From Thiobacillus sp. (GTDB lineage Bacteria > Pseudomonadota > Gammaproteobacteria > Burkholderiales > Thiobacillaceae): a stretch of 64,000 bases of DNA. Below, in pieces: positions 35,431 to 47,331 of the stretch. The stretch spans positions 1 through 64,000 of the forward strand of contig JAIBFA010000054.1 of NCBI GenBank assembly GCA_019459325.1, read 5' to 3'. Made by a program: the position numbers and the translations under genes. The notes below the pieces were generated by a model. That model was not told the origin of the DNA, ran no database searches, and was given only the letters and a program-made list of their open reading frames with translations. Position 1 is the first letter of the stretch. Each line of letters opens with the position of its first letter.

Positions 35431-36274
35431 TATGTCGCAGGGAATCGATGCCGGACCGCCGCATGCCGCCACCGTGGTGGCGCGCACCCAGGAATCCCCC
35501 ACCATCTTTACCCTGCAGCTGCGCCTCGACGATGCGGCGACGCAGGCGGCCTACCGCTTCGCCCCCGGCCAGTTCAACATGCTGTATCTCTACGGCGTCG
35601 GCGAGGTGCCGATTTCCATCATGTCCGACCCGGAAGAGCGCGATGTCATCGGCCATACCATCCGCGCGCAGGGGCGCGTCACGCAGGGACTCGCGGCGCT
35701 GCAACCCGGCGACCAGGTCGGGCTGCGCGGGCCGTTCGGGCGTGGCTGGCCGCTGCAGGAAGTGAGCGGATGCGACGTCGTGCTGGTGACGGGCGGCCTC
35801 GGCTGCGCGCCGGTGGTGTCGGTCATCCGTTACGTGTTGCGCCGGCGCGAACGCTTCGGCAAGCTGGTCATCATCCAGGGCGTGAAGCATGCCGAGGACC
35901 TGATCTGGCGTGAGCAGTACGACCGCTGGGCGACGCTGCCGGATACGCAGGTGCTGGTGGCGGCGAGCGAAGGCGCGGCGTTCTGGCCCTGGCATGTCGG
36001 CCGGGTGACCGAACTGTTCGGTCTCGCCAACTTCGACCCGGACTGCGCCGTGGCGATGATGTGCGGGCCGGAAGGCATGATGCATGCGGCGGCCGACAGC
36101 CTGCTGGCGCGCGGCCTGCCCGAGTCGCGCCTGTATCTCAGCATGGAACGCAACATGCAGTGTGCCGTGGGCCGCTGCGGCCACTGCCAGATCGGCGGCG
36201 CCTTCGTCTGCCGTGACGGTCCGGTGTTCAACTGGGGCGAGGTCAAGGCCTTGCTGGCACACAGGGGGTTCTGA
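35423..36274 (+). CDS. hydG: Hydrogenase FAD/NAD(P)-binding subunit (gamma type)
   Basis: 283 residues of the ferredoxin-NADP reductase-like family. An FAD-binding barrel (FAPGQFNMLYLYGVGEVPISI) leads to a nucleotide-binding domain (VLVTGGLGCAPVVSVIRYVL). The C terminus has a PyrK-like 2Fe-2S site, CAVGRCGHCQIGGAFVC. It is the NAD(P)H end of the complex. It overlaps the small-subunit gene by one base. Confidence 0.88.
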   Translation: MNDMSQGIDAGPPHAATVVARTQESPTIFTLQLRLDDAATQAAYRFAPGQFNMLYLYGVGEVPISIMSDPEERDVIGHTIRAQGRVTQGLAALQPGDQVGLRGPFGRGWPLQEVSGCDVVLVTGGLGCAPVVSVIRYVLRRRERFGKLVIIQGVKHAEDLIWREQYDRWATLPDTQVLVAASEGAAFWPWHVGRVTELFGLANFDPDCAVAMMCGPEGMMHAAADSLLARGLPESRLYLSMERNMQCAVGRCGHCQIGGAFVCRDGPVFNWGEVKALLAHRGF

Positions 36275-37077
36275 TGAATACGCCGAAAGCCGATCCCATC
36301 AAGCCGCGCGTGGCAGTGCACAAGTTCAGCTCCTGCGACGGTTGCCAACTGGCCTTCCTCAATCTCGGCGAGGATCTGCTCACGCTGGCCGGGCGGGTCG
36401 AGCTTGTCCACTTTGCCGAGGCCGGGCCGCTCGATCCGGATACCGATGTGGACGTCGCGTTTGTCGAAGGCAGCGTGTCGACAGCGGAAGACCTCGAGCG
36501 CATCCAGCACATCCGCCAGCACAGCGGACTGCTGATCGCCATCGGCGCCTGCGCCACCTCGGGTGGCATCCAGGGCCTGCGCAACGGCGTCTTCGGCGAA
36601 AACTGGGTGACGCAGATCTACAGCCATCCCGAGGCGATTGCCAGCCTGGAACGCTCGACTCCGATATCGAGCCACGTCAAAGTGGATTTCGAACTGTGGG
36701 GCTGCCCGGTCAGCGGCCCGCAGATGCTGGCCGTGGTGAATTCCCTGCTGCTCGGCGTGACCCCGCGCGACAACGCCGACAAGGTGTGCACCGAATGCAA
36801 GCGGCGCGGCTATCCCTGCATCATGGTTACGCGCGGGATTGCCTGCATGGGTCCGGTGACGCGGGCCGGCTGCGGCGCGCTGTGTCCCAGCCTCGGGCGC
36901 GACTGCTACGGCTGCTACGGCCCGGCGGAAAATGCCAACACCGGTGCGCTGGCGGTGCAGTTCCGCAGCCAGGGGCTGAGCCCTGAGGCCGTCGTGCAGC
37001 GTTTCCAGTCGATCAACAGCCAGGCGCCGGTGTTTCTCGCCGCCGCCGACAGGATCAGGATAAAAAGCCATGACTGA
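36274..37077 (+). CDS. hydD: [NiFe] hydrogenase small subunit (delta type)
   Basis: 267 residues. The FeS ligands begin with SSCDGCQLAFLNL and continue with GACATSGGIQGLRNG and C-terminal cysteines (CIMVTRGIACMGPVTRAGCG, CYGCYGPAEN). No Tat signal is present, so the enzyme is cytoplasmic, in agreement with group 3. It shares ends with its neighbours in a five-gene operon. Confidence 0.9.
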   Translation: MNTPKADPIKPRVAVHKFSSCDGCQLAFLNLGEDLLTLAGRVELVHFAEAGPLDPDTDVDVAFVEGSVSTAEDLERIQHIRQHSGLLIAIGACATSGGIQGLRNGVFGENWVTQIYSHPEAIASLERSTPISSHVKVDFELWGCPVSGPQMLAVVNSLLLGVTPRDNADKVCTECKRRGYPCIMVTRGIACMGPVTRAGCGALCPSLGRDCYGCYGPAENANTGALAVQFRSQGLSPEAVVQRFQSINSQAPVFLAAADRIRIKSHD

Positions 37078-38371
37078 CCAGCAACGCAGTGTCGCGATCC
37101 ATGTGCCGGTGCTCGCCCGGGTGGAAGGCGAGGGCGCTCTCGACCTGCGCATCGAGGATGGCGACATCGCCGAGTTGCGTCTACGCATTTTCGAGCCGCC
37201 GCGCTTCTTCGAGAAGTTTCTCGAAGGCCGCCACTACACCGAAATCCCCGACATGGTGGCGCGCATCTGCGGCATCTGTCCCGTGGCGTATCAGGTCACT
37301 GCGGCGCAGGCGCTGGAGAAGCTGTTTGGCGTCGAACTCGATCCCTGGGCACGCGACATGCGCCGGGTGTTCTACTGCGGCGAATGGATCCAGAGCCACA
37401 GCCTGCACATCCACCTGCTGGCAGCGCCGGATTTTTTCGGCTGCAACAACGCCATCGAGCTGGCGCGCATTGCGCCGGAGGAAGTGCGCCGCGGTCTGCG
37501 CATCCAGGCGCTGGGCAACGAACTGATGGACCTGTTCGGCGCCCGCTCGGTGCATCCGGTGGGCGTGCGTATCGGCGGCTTCCATGGCGCGCCCTCACTG
37601 GCGCGCATTCAGGCTATGCGGGAAAAACTGCGCGCGGCCTTGCCGGAAGCCGAAGCGCTGATTCGCTGGGCAGCCGCCATTCCGATGCCGCAGGACGATC
37701 AGGCGTTCGTTTCGGTGGCCACACACCACCCGACCGATTACGCCATCGAACGCGGCCAGATCGCGGTCAGCGACGGACTGCGCATAGAGGCGGATGCCTT
37801 TGACGCCCATTTCGCCGAGCAGCACGTACCGCATTCCACTGCGCTGTTCAGCACCTATCACCATCAGCCGTATCTGGTCGGTCCGCTGGCGCGCTTGAAT
37901 CTCAACCACGTGCGTCTGCCCGAACAGGTCAGGGCATTGCTGACCGAAAGCGGCCTGGCGCTGCCCAGCCGCAATCTGTTCCACAGCCTGCTGGCGCGCG
38001 CGGTGGAAATCCTGCTCGCCCTGCACGAAGCACTCCGCCTGCTTGATGGCTATCGCGTACCGGATTCGCCCTGGGTGCCGGTCACGCCGCGCGCCGGCGT
38101 CGCCATCGGCTGCACCGAAGCACCGCGGGGCCTGTTGTGGCACCGCTATGAAATGGACGGTGAGGGGCGGGTGGTCAACGCGCGCATCGTGCCGCCGACC
38201 AGCCAGAACCAGGGGCGCATCGAGGAAGACCTGCGGCTGTCGCTGCTCAACTTCGGGCTTGATCATCCGGACGACGCACTGCGCCTGCATTGCGAAAAAG
38301 TCATTCGCAACTACGACCCCTGCATTTCCTGCGCGACCCACTTTCTGCGTTTCAATCTCGACCGCGCGTGA
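37070..38371 (+). CDS. hydA: [NiFe] hydrogenase large subunit (alpha type)
   Basis: 433 residues. The nickel ligands are present in both family motifs: RICGIC (Cys67, Cys70) and DPCISCATH (Cys418, Cys421). About nine residues follow the final histidine, which would be removed during maturation. The maturation protease gene begins inside the stop codon of hydA. The set of subunits points to group 3b, which reversibly couples H2 to NADP(H) or NAD(H). Confidence 0.93.
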   Translation: MTDQQRSVAIHVPVLARVEGEGALDLRIEDGDIAELRLRIFEPPRFFEKFLEGRHYTEIPDMVARICGICPVAYQVTAAQALEKLFGVELDPWARDMRRVFYCGEWIQSHSLHIHLLAAPDFFGCNNAIELARIAPEEVRRGLRIQALGNELMDLFGARSVHPVGVRIGGFHGAPSLARIQAMREKLRAALPEAEALIRWAAAIPMPQDDQAFVSVATHHPTDYAIERGQIAVSDGLRIEADAFDAHFAEQHVPHSTALFSTYHHQPYLVGPLARLNLNHVRLPEQVRALLTESGLALPSRNLFHSLLARAVEILLALHEALRLLDGYRVPDSPWVPVTPRAGVAIGCTEAPRGLLWHRYEMDGEGRVVNARIVPPTSQNQGRIEEDLRLSLLNFGLDHPDDALRLHCEKVIRNYDPCISCATHFLRFNLDRA

Positions 38372-38829
38372 GTCGGCTGTGTATTCTTGGTATCGGCTCA
38401 CCGTCGGGCGACGACCAGGCGGGCTGGATGGTCGTCGATGCCTTGCTGAGCGGCGGCGTTCAAGCAGGCGGCGAGACCGTCATCGACAAGCTGGACCGAC
38501 CCGGCTCCACGCTGGTTTCGCTGCTTGAGCAGGCTGACTGGGCCATTCTGATCGACGCCATACAGGGCAACGGCCAGCCCGGCACCATCCGTCGATTCGA
38601 TCAACGGGACTGGCCCGCGTACCGCGGCGGTCTTTCCAGCCACGGCTTCGGCGTGCTGGATGCGTTGATGCTGGCGCGCGAACTTGGCAGCCTGCCGTCC
38701 AGACTCGATTTGTATGGAATTGAAATTGGCTCGGCAAGTCCTGGTGAAGAGGCGCGCAGCGAGATTCTGGCCGCGTCAGCGCAACTCGCCCAACGTATTG
38801 CAGCCGATTTGGCCGACCCGATCCGCTGA
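38368..38829 (+). CDS. Hydrogenase maturation protease
   Basis: 153 residues of the HycI/HoxW family, which clips the C-terminal tail of the large subunit after nickel insertion. Motif LGIGSPSGDDQAGW near the start has the metal-ligand aspartate, and DAIQGNGQPG and SSHGFGVLDALMLA carry further family residues. A GTG start at 38368 is chosen because it overlaps the hydA stop (GTGA); an ATG further up lies inside hydA. No hypABCDEF genes are in the window, so the pleiotropic maturation factors must be elsewhere. Confidence 0.88.
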   Translation: MSRLCILGIGSPSGDDQAGWMVVDALLSGGVQAGGETVIDKLDRPGSTLVSLLEQADWAILIDAIQGNGQPGTIRRFDQRDWPAYRGGLSSHGFGVLDALMLARELGSLPSRLDLYGIEIGSASPGEEARSEILAASAQLAQRIAADLADPIR

Positions 38830-39018
38830 GCGTGAACGGCATGCACCTGCGGAATACCCAAGCAAGCCAATGTTTTGCATAGGGTTATTCGTTCGCGCTC
38901 TGCACGTTTATACAATGGTTGGCAGAGGATTCAGCGCCTATACTTGCCATCAGAATAAGCTCACTCCACCGTAGCCGTGAGACACGACACGGCTCAAACC
39001 CTTAGGACAGAAAATCGC

Positions 39019-41268
39019 GTGGTGTTTCGTATTTTTCTACAGGCCGGGCTGTTCTGGCTGGCGTCGTGTTCCCTGGCGTGGGCCGCGCAGGACAGCATTC
39101 CGGTCCGGGTAGGCGTATTCGAGAATTCGCCTATCGTCACAGCAGCGCCCGGCGCGCTCCCCGAAGGCATCGCGATCGACATGATCCGCTGGGTGGCCGA
39201 ACGGGAAGGATGGCAGATCACCTATGTCCCCGATTCCTTTGACAACCTCGTAGAACGTCTCGACAAGGGCGATATCGATCTGCTCGTAGGCTTCGCCTAT
39301 AGTGACGAACGCGCCAAACGTTTCCAGTTCAGCCAGCAGAGCCTGCTTGGCAACTGGGGGATGGTGTTCCGTCATGCCCAAGCCGACATCAATTCGCTCC
39401 CCGATCTCAAAGGCAAGCGGATCGCGCTCATGCGCAGCAGTACCCACGGCCAGGCCCTGGTTGCCTTGTTGACCCAGTTCGACGCGCCGTTCACGCCTGT
39501 CTACGTGGATACCTATCCCCAGGTTCTGGAAGCGATCGTCGAGCGTCGGGCCGACGCGGGCGCGGTGAACCGGGTGTTTGCCGCGCTGCATGCGCACCAT
39601 CCGGACGTGGTGGTGACCAGCATCGTCTTCAATCCCGTTTTCGTTCACTACGCGGCACCGAAGGGCGCCAACCCGGCGCTGCTGGCGGCGCTCGACCGTC
39701 ATCTGGCGGCGCTCAAGGCGGACCCGCAGTCGGCCTACTACGATTCCTTGCGGCATTGGCTCGAAGCGACGCCTGGCAACCGGGTTCCAAACTGGCTGCC
39801 GTGGACCGCTGCCGCTGCCGGAAGCCTGCTGGTACTGGTGTTGGTCGTCGCCGGGTTTCTGCGCTATCAGGTGCAGCGCCAGACCGGCGAACTGCAGCGG
39901 CGTGCCGACCAACTGCAGTCCGAGATCGAACAGCGCGAGCAGGCCCAGGCGCATTTGAATCAGCTTGCCTATTTCGACGGACTGACCAAGTTGCCGAACC
40001 GAGAGGGTTTTCGTACCGCACTGCACCAGACCTTGACAGGCTTGCAGGGCACCGATGAACGCCTGGCCTTGCTGTTCATCGATGTCGATCGTCTGAAAAA
40101 CATCAACGACGGACTCGGACACGGCGCGGGCGATCTGCTGCTGCAGCAGATCGCCATACGCTTGCAATCGGTGTTGCGTGCGCACGATCATCTGAGCCGC
40201 TTCGGCGGTGATGAGTTCGTCGTGATCGTGTCCGAAATCGGCGCATCCTCGGATGCCGAGCTGGTGGCCACCCGGCTGCTGCAAAGCCTGGCCATGCCGA
40301 TCGATATCGGCGCCACCCAGATCTACAGCAGTGCCAGCATCGGCATTGCGCTGTATCCGGACGACGCGACGTCGATGGAAACGCTGCTCAAACATGCCGA
40401 CACGGCCATGTATCAGGCGAAGGAGCAGGGCGGCAACCGTTCCCTGTTCTATCAAGCGCAGCAGACCGAACGCGTGGTCGAACGATTGACCCTCGACACC
40501 CGCTTGCGTCAAGCGCTGGAACGCGACGAACTGCTGTTGCATTACCAGCCGATCGTGGAGTTGGGCAGCCGGCGTATCGTCGGGGTCGAGGCGCTGCTGC
40601 GCTGGAACGATCCGGATCGCGGCATGGTGATGCCGGGCGCGTTCATTTCAGCCGCCGAGGACACCGGCCTGATCGTTCCGCTCGGCGAGTGGGTGCTCGA
40701 AGCCGGCTGTGCTCAGCTGCGTGACTGGCAGAAGCGGGGGATGGCAGACGGCATGACGCTGGCAGTGAACGTGTCTACCCGTCAGTTCGAAGGGCGGCGC
40801 CTGGTGAAATCGGTGGAGCAGTCGCTTTCACGCACCGGTCTGGCGCCGGAGTTTCTCGAACTGGAGATCACCGAGAACGTGATGCTGATCATGAACGACG
40901 AGGTGCGCAGCAGCCTCGACAGCTTGCGCGGAATGGGCGTTCGTCTGTCGCTCGACGATTTCGGTACCGGCTATTCCAGTCTGAGCTATCTGAAACAGCT
41001 GCCGTTTCATACGCTCAAGATTGACCAGTCGTTTGTCAGCAAAATCCCGGGGCAGGCGGGCGACACCCAGATCGTGACGACGATTCTTGCGCTGGCAAAA
41101 GGCCTGGAGCTGGAGGTCGTCGCCGAGGGCATCGAAACTCAGGTGCAGTATGATTTCCTGCGCGAACATGGCTGCGAATTCGGCCAGGGTTATCTGATGA
41201 GCCGGCCGCAGCCGGCGGACGTACTGGCCGCCATGCTCGGCCGGCCGCTGGTCGCCGGCATCGCCTAG
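39019..41268 (+). CDS. GGDEF-EAL protein with periplasmic binding-protein sensor
   Basis: About 749 residues. An N-terminal signal/anchor leads to a family 3 solute-binding domain (VRVGVFENSPIVTAAPG, then GDIDLLVGFAYSDERAKRF), a membrane helix near WTAAAAGSLLVLVLVVAGFL, GGDEF and EAL domains. The GGDEF motif is intact (RFGGDEFVV) with an inhibitory site RAHD before it; the EAL motif is intact (VEALLRW), and DDFGTGYSSL is present. It probably makes or breaks c-di-GMP in response to a small ligand. The start is uncertain: GTG 39019 with AGGA upstream, or GTG 38977. Confidence 0.9.
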   Translation: MVFRIFLQAGLFWLASCSLAWAAQDSIPVRVGVFENSPIVTAAPGALPEGIAIDMIRWVAEREGWQITYVPDSFDNLVERLDKGDIDLLVGFAYSDERAKRFQFSQQSLLGNWGMVFRHAQADINSLPDLKGKRIALMRSSTHGQALVALLTQFDAPFTPVYVDTYPQVLEAIVERRADAGAVNRVFAALHAHHPDVVVTSIVFNPVFVHYAAPKGANPALLAALDRHLAALKADPQSAYYDSLRHWLEATPGNRVPNWLPWTAAAAGSLLVLVLVVAGFLRYQVQRQTGELQRRADQLQSEIEQREQAQAHLNQLAYFDGLTKLPNREGFRTALHQTLTGLQGTDERLALLFIDVDRLKNINDGLGHGAGDLLLQQIAIRLQSVLRAHDHLSRFGGDEFVVIVSEIGASSDAELVATRLLQSLAMPIDIGATQIYSSASIGIALYPDDATSMETLLKHADTAMYQAKEQGGNRSLFYQAQQTERVVERLTLDTRLRQALERDELLLHYQPIVELGSRRIVGVEALLRWNDPDRGMVMPGAFISAAEDTGLIVPLGEWVLEAGCAQLRDWQKRGMADGMTLAVNVSTRQFEGRRLVKSVEQSLSRTGLAPEFLELEITENVMLIMNDEVRSSLDSLRGMGVRLSLDDFGTGYSSLSYLKQLPFHTLKIDQSFVSKIPGQAGDTQIVTTILALAKGLELEVVAEGIETQVQYDFLREHGCEFGQGYLMSRPQPADVLAAMLGRPLVAGIA

Positions 41269-41275
41269 ACGATGA

Positions 41276-43338
<2,063 letters not shown>

Positions 43339-43686
43339 TCAGGCTCCAAAAATGGCGTGGTACTGGTCTTCGGCGAAACCGAGATGATACTGACCGTCGC
43401 GTTCCAGTACCGGGCGCTTGATCACGCTGGATTGGGAAAGCATCAAGGCAATCGCGCCGGCTTCTACTCCGGCGGCAGCCTTTTCCGTGTCAGAGAGATT
43501 GCGCCAGGTGGTGCCGCGCGTGTTGAGCAGCGCTTGCCAGCCGGTCTGTGCCGCGACTTTCTCCAACCAGACCGCATCGACGCCCTGTTTCTTGAAGTCG
43601 TGGAAGGGTACGTCCTGGCCATGTTCGGTAAGCCAGGCGCGCGCTTTCTTCACCGTGGTGCAGTTGGGGATGCCGTAGAGTTTCAT
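43339..43686 (-). CDS. ArsC/Spx-like thioredoxin-fold protein (YffB type)
   Basis: 115 residues. The N terminus KLYGIPNCTTVKKARAWL has a single CxxT active-site cysteine, and the FKKQGVDAVWLEK region is typical of the ArsC family YffB branch. It is usually found beside dapE, as here (6-base gap). The role is unknown; arsenate reduction is unlikely without arsenic genes nearby. The ATG at 43686 begins at the family N terminus; longer frames lack homology. Confidence 0.88.
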   Translation of the reverse strand: MKLYGIPNCTTVKKARAWLTEHGQDVPFHDFKKQGVDAVWLEKVAAQTGWQALLNTRGTTWRNLSDTEKAAAGVEAGAIALMLSQSSVIKRPVLERDGQYHLGFAEDQYHAIFGA

Positions 43687-43766
43687 GGTTTCAGCCGTCC
43701 GCGTCGGCAAGTGCCTCGCATGGACGTAAAATCGGGAACAACAAAGATGAGATTCTACCCGACCTG

Positions 43767-45563
43767 ATGCATCCAGCCGTTCATTCCCATACTGCGCCCC
43801 CGCCGCCCGGCGACGCCAGCCTGCGTTCCCTGGGCCGATTGTTTCCCTACCTGTGGGAATTCCGCGCACGCGTTCTGATGGCGCTGGCGCTGCTGGTCGG
43901 CGCCAAGCTGGCGTCGGTGGCGGTGCCGCTGGTGCTGAAGGAGATCATCGACGCGCTCGACCAGCCGCGCCCCGAACTGGTCCTGCCGCTGGCCCTGATC
44001 CTGGGCTACGGCGTATTGCGCTTCGCCAGCACCACCTTTGCCGACCTGCGCGACGTGATCTTCGCCAAGGTCACGCAACGCGCGATGCGGCGCATCAGCA
44101 TGGCGGTGTTCAAGCACCTGCACGCGCTGTCGCTGCGCTTCCACCTGGAGCGTCAGACCGGCGGCATCACGCGCGACATCGAGCGCGGTTCCAAGGCGCT
44201 GTCCAGCCTGGTCGGCTACCTGCTGTTCCGCATCACCCCCACGGTGCTGGAAATCCTGATGGTCGCAGGCATCCTGTTCGTCAAGCTCGACTGGGTGTTC
44301 GGCGTGCTGACCCTGGTCACGCTGGCCGCCTATATCGGCTTCACCGTCACCATCACCGAATGGCGCACCCAGTTCGTGCGCCGCGCCAACACGCTCGATT
44401 CCGAAGCCTACGGCCGCGCCATCGACAGCCTGTTGAACTACGAGACGGTGAAGTATTTCGGCAACGAGAAATACGAGGCCGCGCGCTACGACAAGAGCCT
44501 GGTCGAGTGGGAGGACATGGCGCTGAAATCGCAGCGCTCGCTGGGCATGCTGAACGCCGCCCAGGCCGGCGTCATCGCCATCGGCGTGACCCTGATGGTG
44601 TTGCGCGCCGCCGGCGGTGTGGTCGAGGGCACGCTGACGCTGGGCGATCTGGTGATGGTCAACGCCTTCCTGCTGCAGATGTTCCAGCCGCTCAGTTTCC
44701 TCGGCGTGATGTATCGCCAGATCAAGGAATCGATCACCGACGTCGAGCGCATGTTCGCGCTGATGAATCGGCCGCGCGAGGTCGAAGACAAGCCTGATGC
44801 GCGCGAGCTCGACGTCATGGCCGGCGCGGTAAGGTTCGATCATGTCAGCTTCGCCTACAACGCAGATCGCCCGATCCTGCACGATGTCAGCTTCACCATT
44901 CCCGCCGGCAAGACGGTGGCGGCGGTGGGTTCGAGCGGCGCCGGCAAGTCGACGCTCGCGCGACTCTTGTTCCGCTTCTACGACGTCGGCGCCGGCAGCA
45001 TCGCCATCGACGGCCAGGACATCCGCCACGTCACGCAGGACAGCCTGCGCGCCGCCATCGGCGTGGTGCCGCAGGACACCGTGCTGTTCAACGACAGCAT
45101 CTACTACAACATCGCCTATGGGCGCCCGGACGCGACGCGAGACGAGGTGGTCGAAGCTGCGCGCGCCGCGCACATCCTGCATTTCATCGAAGCCCTGCCG
45201 CAGGGCTGGGACACGGTGGTGGGCGAGCGCGGGCTCAAACTGTCGGGCGGCGAGAAGCAACGCGTGGCGATCGCACGGACGCTCTTGAAGAACCCGGCCA
45301 TCCTCATCCTCGACGAGGCCACTTCGGCGCTCGACACCAAGACCGAAAAAGCGATCCAGGCCGAACTGCTGGAAATCGCCAAGAGCCGCACCAGCCTCAT
45401 CATCGCGCATCGTCTGTCCACCGTGGTCGAGGCCGACGAGCTCCTGGTGATGGAGGGCGGCCGCATCGTCGAGCGGGGACGCCATCCCGAGCTGCTGGCG
45501 CAGAACGGCGTGTACGCCCACATGTGGGCGCTGCAGCAGCAGGCCGAGGACGAGACCGCCTGA
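43767..45563 (+). CDS. Atm1/HMT1-type ABC exporter (fused permease-ATPase)
   Basis: 598 residues. A six-helix membrane domain is followed by an ATPase domain with Walker A GSSGAGKSTLARLL, signature LSGGEKQRVAIA, Walker B AILILDEATSALD and the switch histidine in IIAHRLSTV. The membrane part resembles the Atm1/HMT1 branch, which exports glutathione or persulfide conjugates and metals. TAAAAT (43727-43732) is a likely -10 box. It is followed without a gap by an MFS gene. Confidence 0.9.
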   Translation: MHPAVHSHTAPPPPGDASLRSLGRLFPYLWEFRARVLMALALLVGAKLASVAVPLVLKEIIDALDQPRPELVLPLALILGYGVLRFASTTFADLRDVIFAKVTQRAMRRISMAVFKHLHALSLRFHLERQTGGITRDIERGSKALSSLVGYLLFRITPTVLEILMVAGILFVKLDWVFGVLTLVTLAAYIGFTVTITEWRTQFVRRANTLDSEAYGRAIDSLLNYETVKYFGNEKYEAARYDKSLVEWEDMALKSQRSLGMLNAAQAGVIAIGVTLMVLRAAGGVVEGTLTLGDLVMVNAFLLQMFQPLSFLGVMYRQIKESITDVERMFALMNRPREVEDKPDARELDVMAGAVRFDHVSFAYNADRPILHDVSFTIPAGKTVAAVGSSGAGKSTLARLLFRFYDVGAGSIAIDGQDIRHVTQDSLRAAIGVVPQDTVLFNDSIYYNIAYGRPDATRDEVVEAARAAHILHFIEALPQGWDTVVGERGLKLSGGEKQRVAIARTLLKNPAILILDEATSALDTKTEKAIQAELLEIAKSRTSLIIAHRLSTVVEADELLVMEGGRIVERGRHPELLAQNGVYAHMWALQQQAEDETA

Positions 45564-46846
45564 TGGCGCCGCTGCTGCAGCCGGGCGTGCGCAAGCGCGA
45601 ATTGTGGGCGTGGGCGATGTACGACTTCGCCAACTCGGGCTACACCACCGTCGTCATCACCGCCGTGTTCAGCGCCTACTTCGTCGGCGTCGTCGCCGCC
45701 GACGCGCCCTGGGCGACCTTCGCCTGGACGCTCGCGCTCTCGGTATCCTACGCGCTGGTGATGCTGACCGCGCCGCTGATCGGCGCCTGGGCCGATGCGC
45801 ACGCCAGCAAGAAGAAGTTGCTAAGGCTGACCACACTCGGCTGCGTCGGCTTCACTGCGGCGCTTTATTTTGCTGCGCCGGGCGCGCTGCTGCTGGCGAT
45901 CGCGGCGCTGATCCTTTCCAACTATTTTTTCGGAACCGGTGAAAACCTGATCGCCGCCTTCCTGCCCGAACTCGCACGCCCGCGTGCGCTCGGCCGGGTG
46001 TCGGGCTGGGGCTGGGCGCTGGGCTACGTGGGCGGGCTGGTGTCGCTCGGTGCGAGCCTCGCTTACATCAGCTGGGCGCAGAAGCAGGGGCAGGGCGCGG
46101 CCGACTTCGTGCCGGTGGTGATGCTCCTCACTGCAGGGATCTTTCTGCTGGCGAGCCTGCCGACGCTCCTGATGCTGCGCGAACGCGCTACGCCGCAGTC
46201 CGGCCATACAGCGCAGAACGCGTGGGCGCAGGTGCGCCACACGCTGGGCCATCTCGAACGTCTGCCCGATCTGAAACGCTTTCTGATCTGCACCGTGCTA
46301 TATCAGGCCGGCATCCAGGCGGTCATCACGCTGGCGGCGATCTATGCCAGCCAGGTGTTCCGCTTCGACGCGCAGCAGACGATCCAGCTGGTGCTGGTGG
46401 TCAACGTCACCGCAGCGCTCGGCGCCTTCGCCTTCGGCCATGTGCAGGATCGCATCGGCCACGTGCGGGCAATCGCGCTGACATTGCTCGGCTGGATCGC
46501 GATGGTGCTGCTCGCCTGGGCCGCGCCCGACGAGCGCATGTTCTGGGTCGCCGCCAATCTGGCCGGCCTGTGCATGGGGGCGTCGCAGTCGGCAGGACGC
46601 GCGATGGTCGGGCTGCTCGCGCCGCCGGCTCAGCAGGCCGAGTTCTTCGGCCTGTGGGGGCTGGCGGTCAAGCTGGCGTCCATCCTCGGGCCGCTGACCT
46701 ACGGCGCGGCCAGTTGGATCACCCAGGGCGACCATCGCCAGTCCCTGCTCATTACGGGCAGCTATTTCGTCGCCGGGCTGTGGGCGCTGCGCGGTGTGCA
46801 GGCGCCACGCGGCCATCGCGCCGCGCGCCGCTTTGCCCGAGCCTGA
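45563..46846 (+). CDS. MFS transporter, UMF1 family
   Basis: 427 residues, about 12 membrane helices. The N-terminal signature WAWAMYDFANSGYTTVVITAVF is typical of the UMF1/MFS_5 group. Other family motifs: GAWADAHASKKK between helices 2 and 3 and GASQSAGRAMVGLLAPPAQQAEFFG late in the sequence. The ATG at 45563 shares one base with the ABC gene's stop. The substrate is unknown. Confidence 0.88.
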   Translation: MAPLLQPGVRKRELWAWAMYDFANSGYTTVVITAVFSAYFVGVVAADAPWATFAWTLALSVSYALVMLTAPLIGAWADAHASKKKLLRLTTLGCVGFTAALYFAAPGALLLAIAALILSNYFFGTGENLIAAFLPELARPRALGRVSGWGWALGYVGGLVSLGASLAYISWAQKQGQGAADFVPVVMLLTAGIFLLASLPTLLMLRERATPQSGHTAQNAWAQVRHTLGHLERLPDLKRFLICTVLYQAGIQAVITLAAIYASQVFRFDAQQTIQLVLVVNVTAALGAFAFGHVQDRIGHVRAIALTLLGWIAMVLLAWAAPDERMFWVAANLAGLCMGASQSAGRAMVGLLAPPAQQAEFFGLWGLAVKLASILGPLTYGAASWITQGDHRQSLLITGSYFVAGLWALRGVQAPRGHRAARRFARA

Positions 46847-46849
46847 ATC

Positions 46850-47278
46850 ATGGCGGCGTTCGCGATCACCGCAACCGACTGGGCGCACGATGCGACTCGC
46901 CTCGCCGCGATCCGGCGCACCGTGTTCATCGACGAGCAGGGTGTGCCCGAGGACATGGAATGGGACGAATTCGACGAAGCGTCGGTGCATTTCCTCGCCA
47001 CCGCGGATGACGGCGCCCCGATCGGTTGCGCCCGCCTGCTGCCCGACGCGCATCTCGGCCGCATGGCGGTGCTGCCTGCCTGGCGCGGATGCGGCGTCGG
47101 CCGAGCCTTGCTGGAAGCCGCCCAGGATACGGCACGGCGGCGCGGGCACACGATGCTGCAACTCAGCGCCCAGACGCATGCGGCCGAGTTTTACGCACGC
47201 GCCGGTTTCGTCGCCGTGGGCGATGCGTATCAGGAAGCCGGCATTCCGCATGTGGCCATGCAGAAAGCGCTCGCCTGA
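46850..47278 (+). CDS. GNAT-family N-acetyltransferase
   Basis: 142 residues. ElaA/YjcF-like N terminus (LAAIRRTVFIDEQGVPEDMEWDEFD) and the acetyl-CoA motif LGRMAVLPAWRGCGVGRALL; a C-terminal AEFYARAGFVAVGDAYQEAGIPHV follows. It starts 3 bases after the MFS gene and is probably co-transcribed. The acceptor is unknown. Confidence 0.88.
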   Translation: MAAFAITATDWAHDATRLAAIRRTVFIDEQGVPEDMEWDEFDEASVHFLATADDGAPIGCARLLPDAHLGRMAVLPAWRGCGVGRALLEAAQDTARRRGHTMLQLSAQTHAAEFYARAGFVAVGDAYQEAGIPHVAMQKALA

Positions 47279-47331
47279 GCGCAACGCCATCAGCTGGCGC
47301 AGGGTCTTTGCATTGGCACTTAAGAATTTAC

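Noticed and set aside
38916-38944. Sigma-70 promoter before the GGDEF-EAL gene (TTGGCA ... TATACT)
   Set aside because: The spacer is only 14 bases; no alternative -35 of good quality was found.
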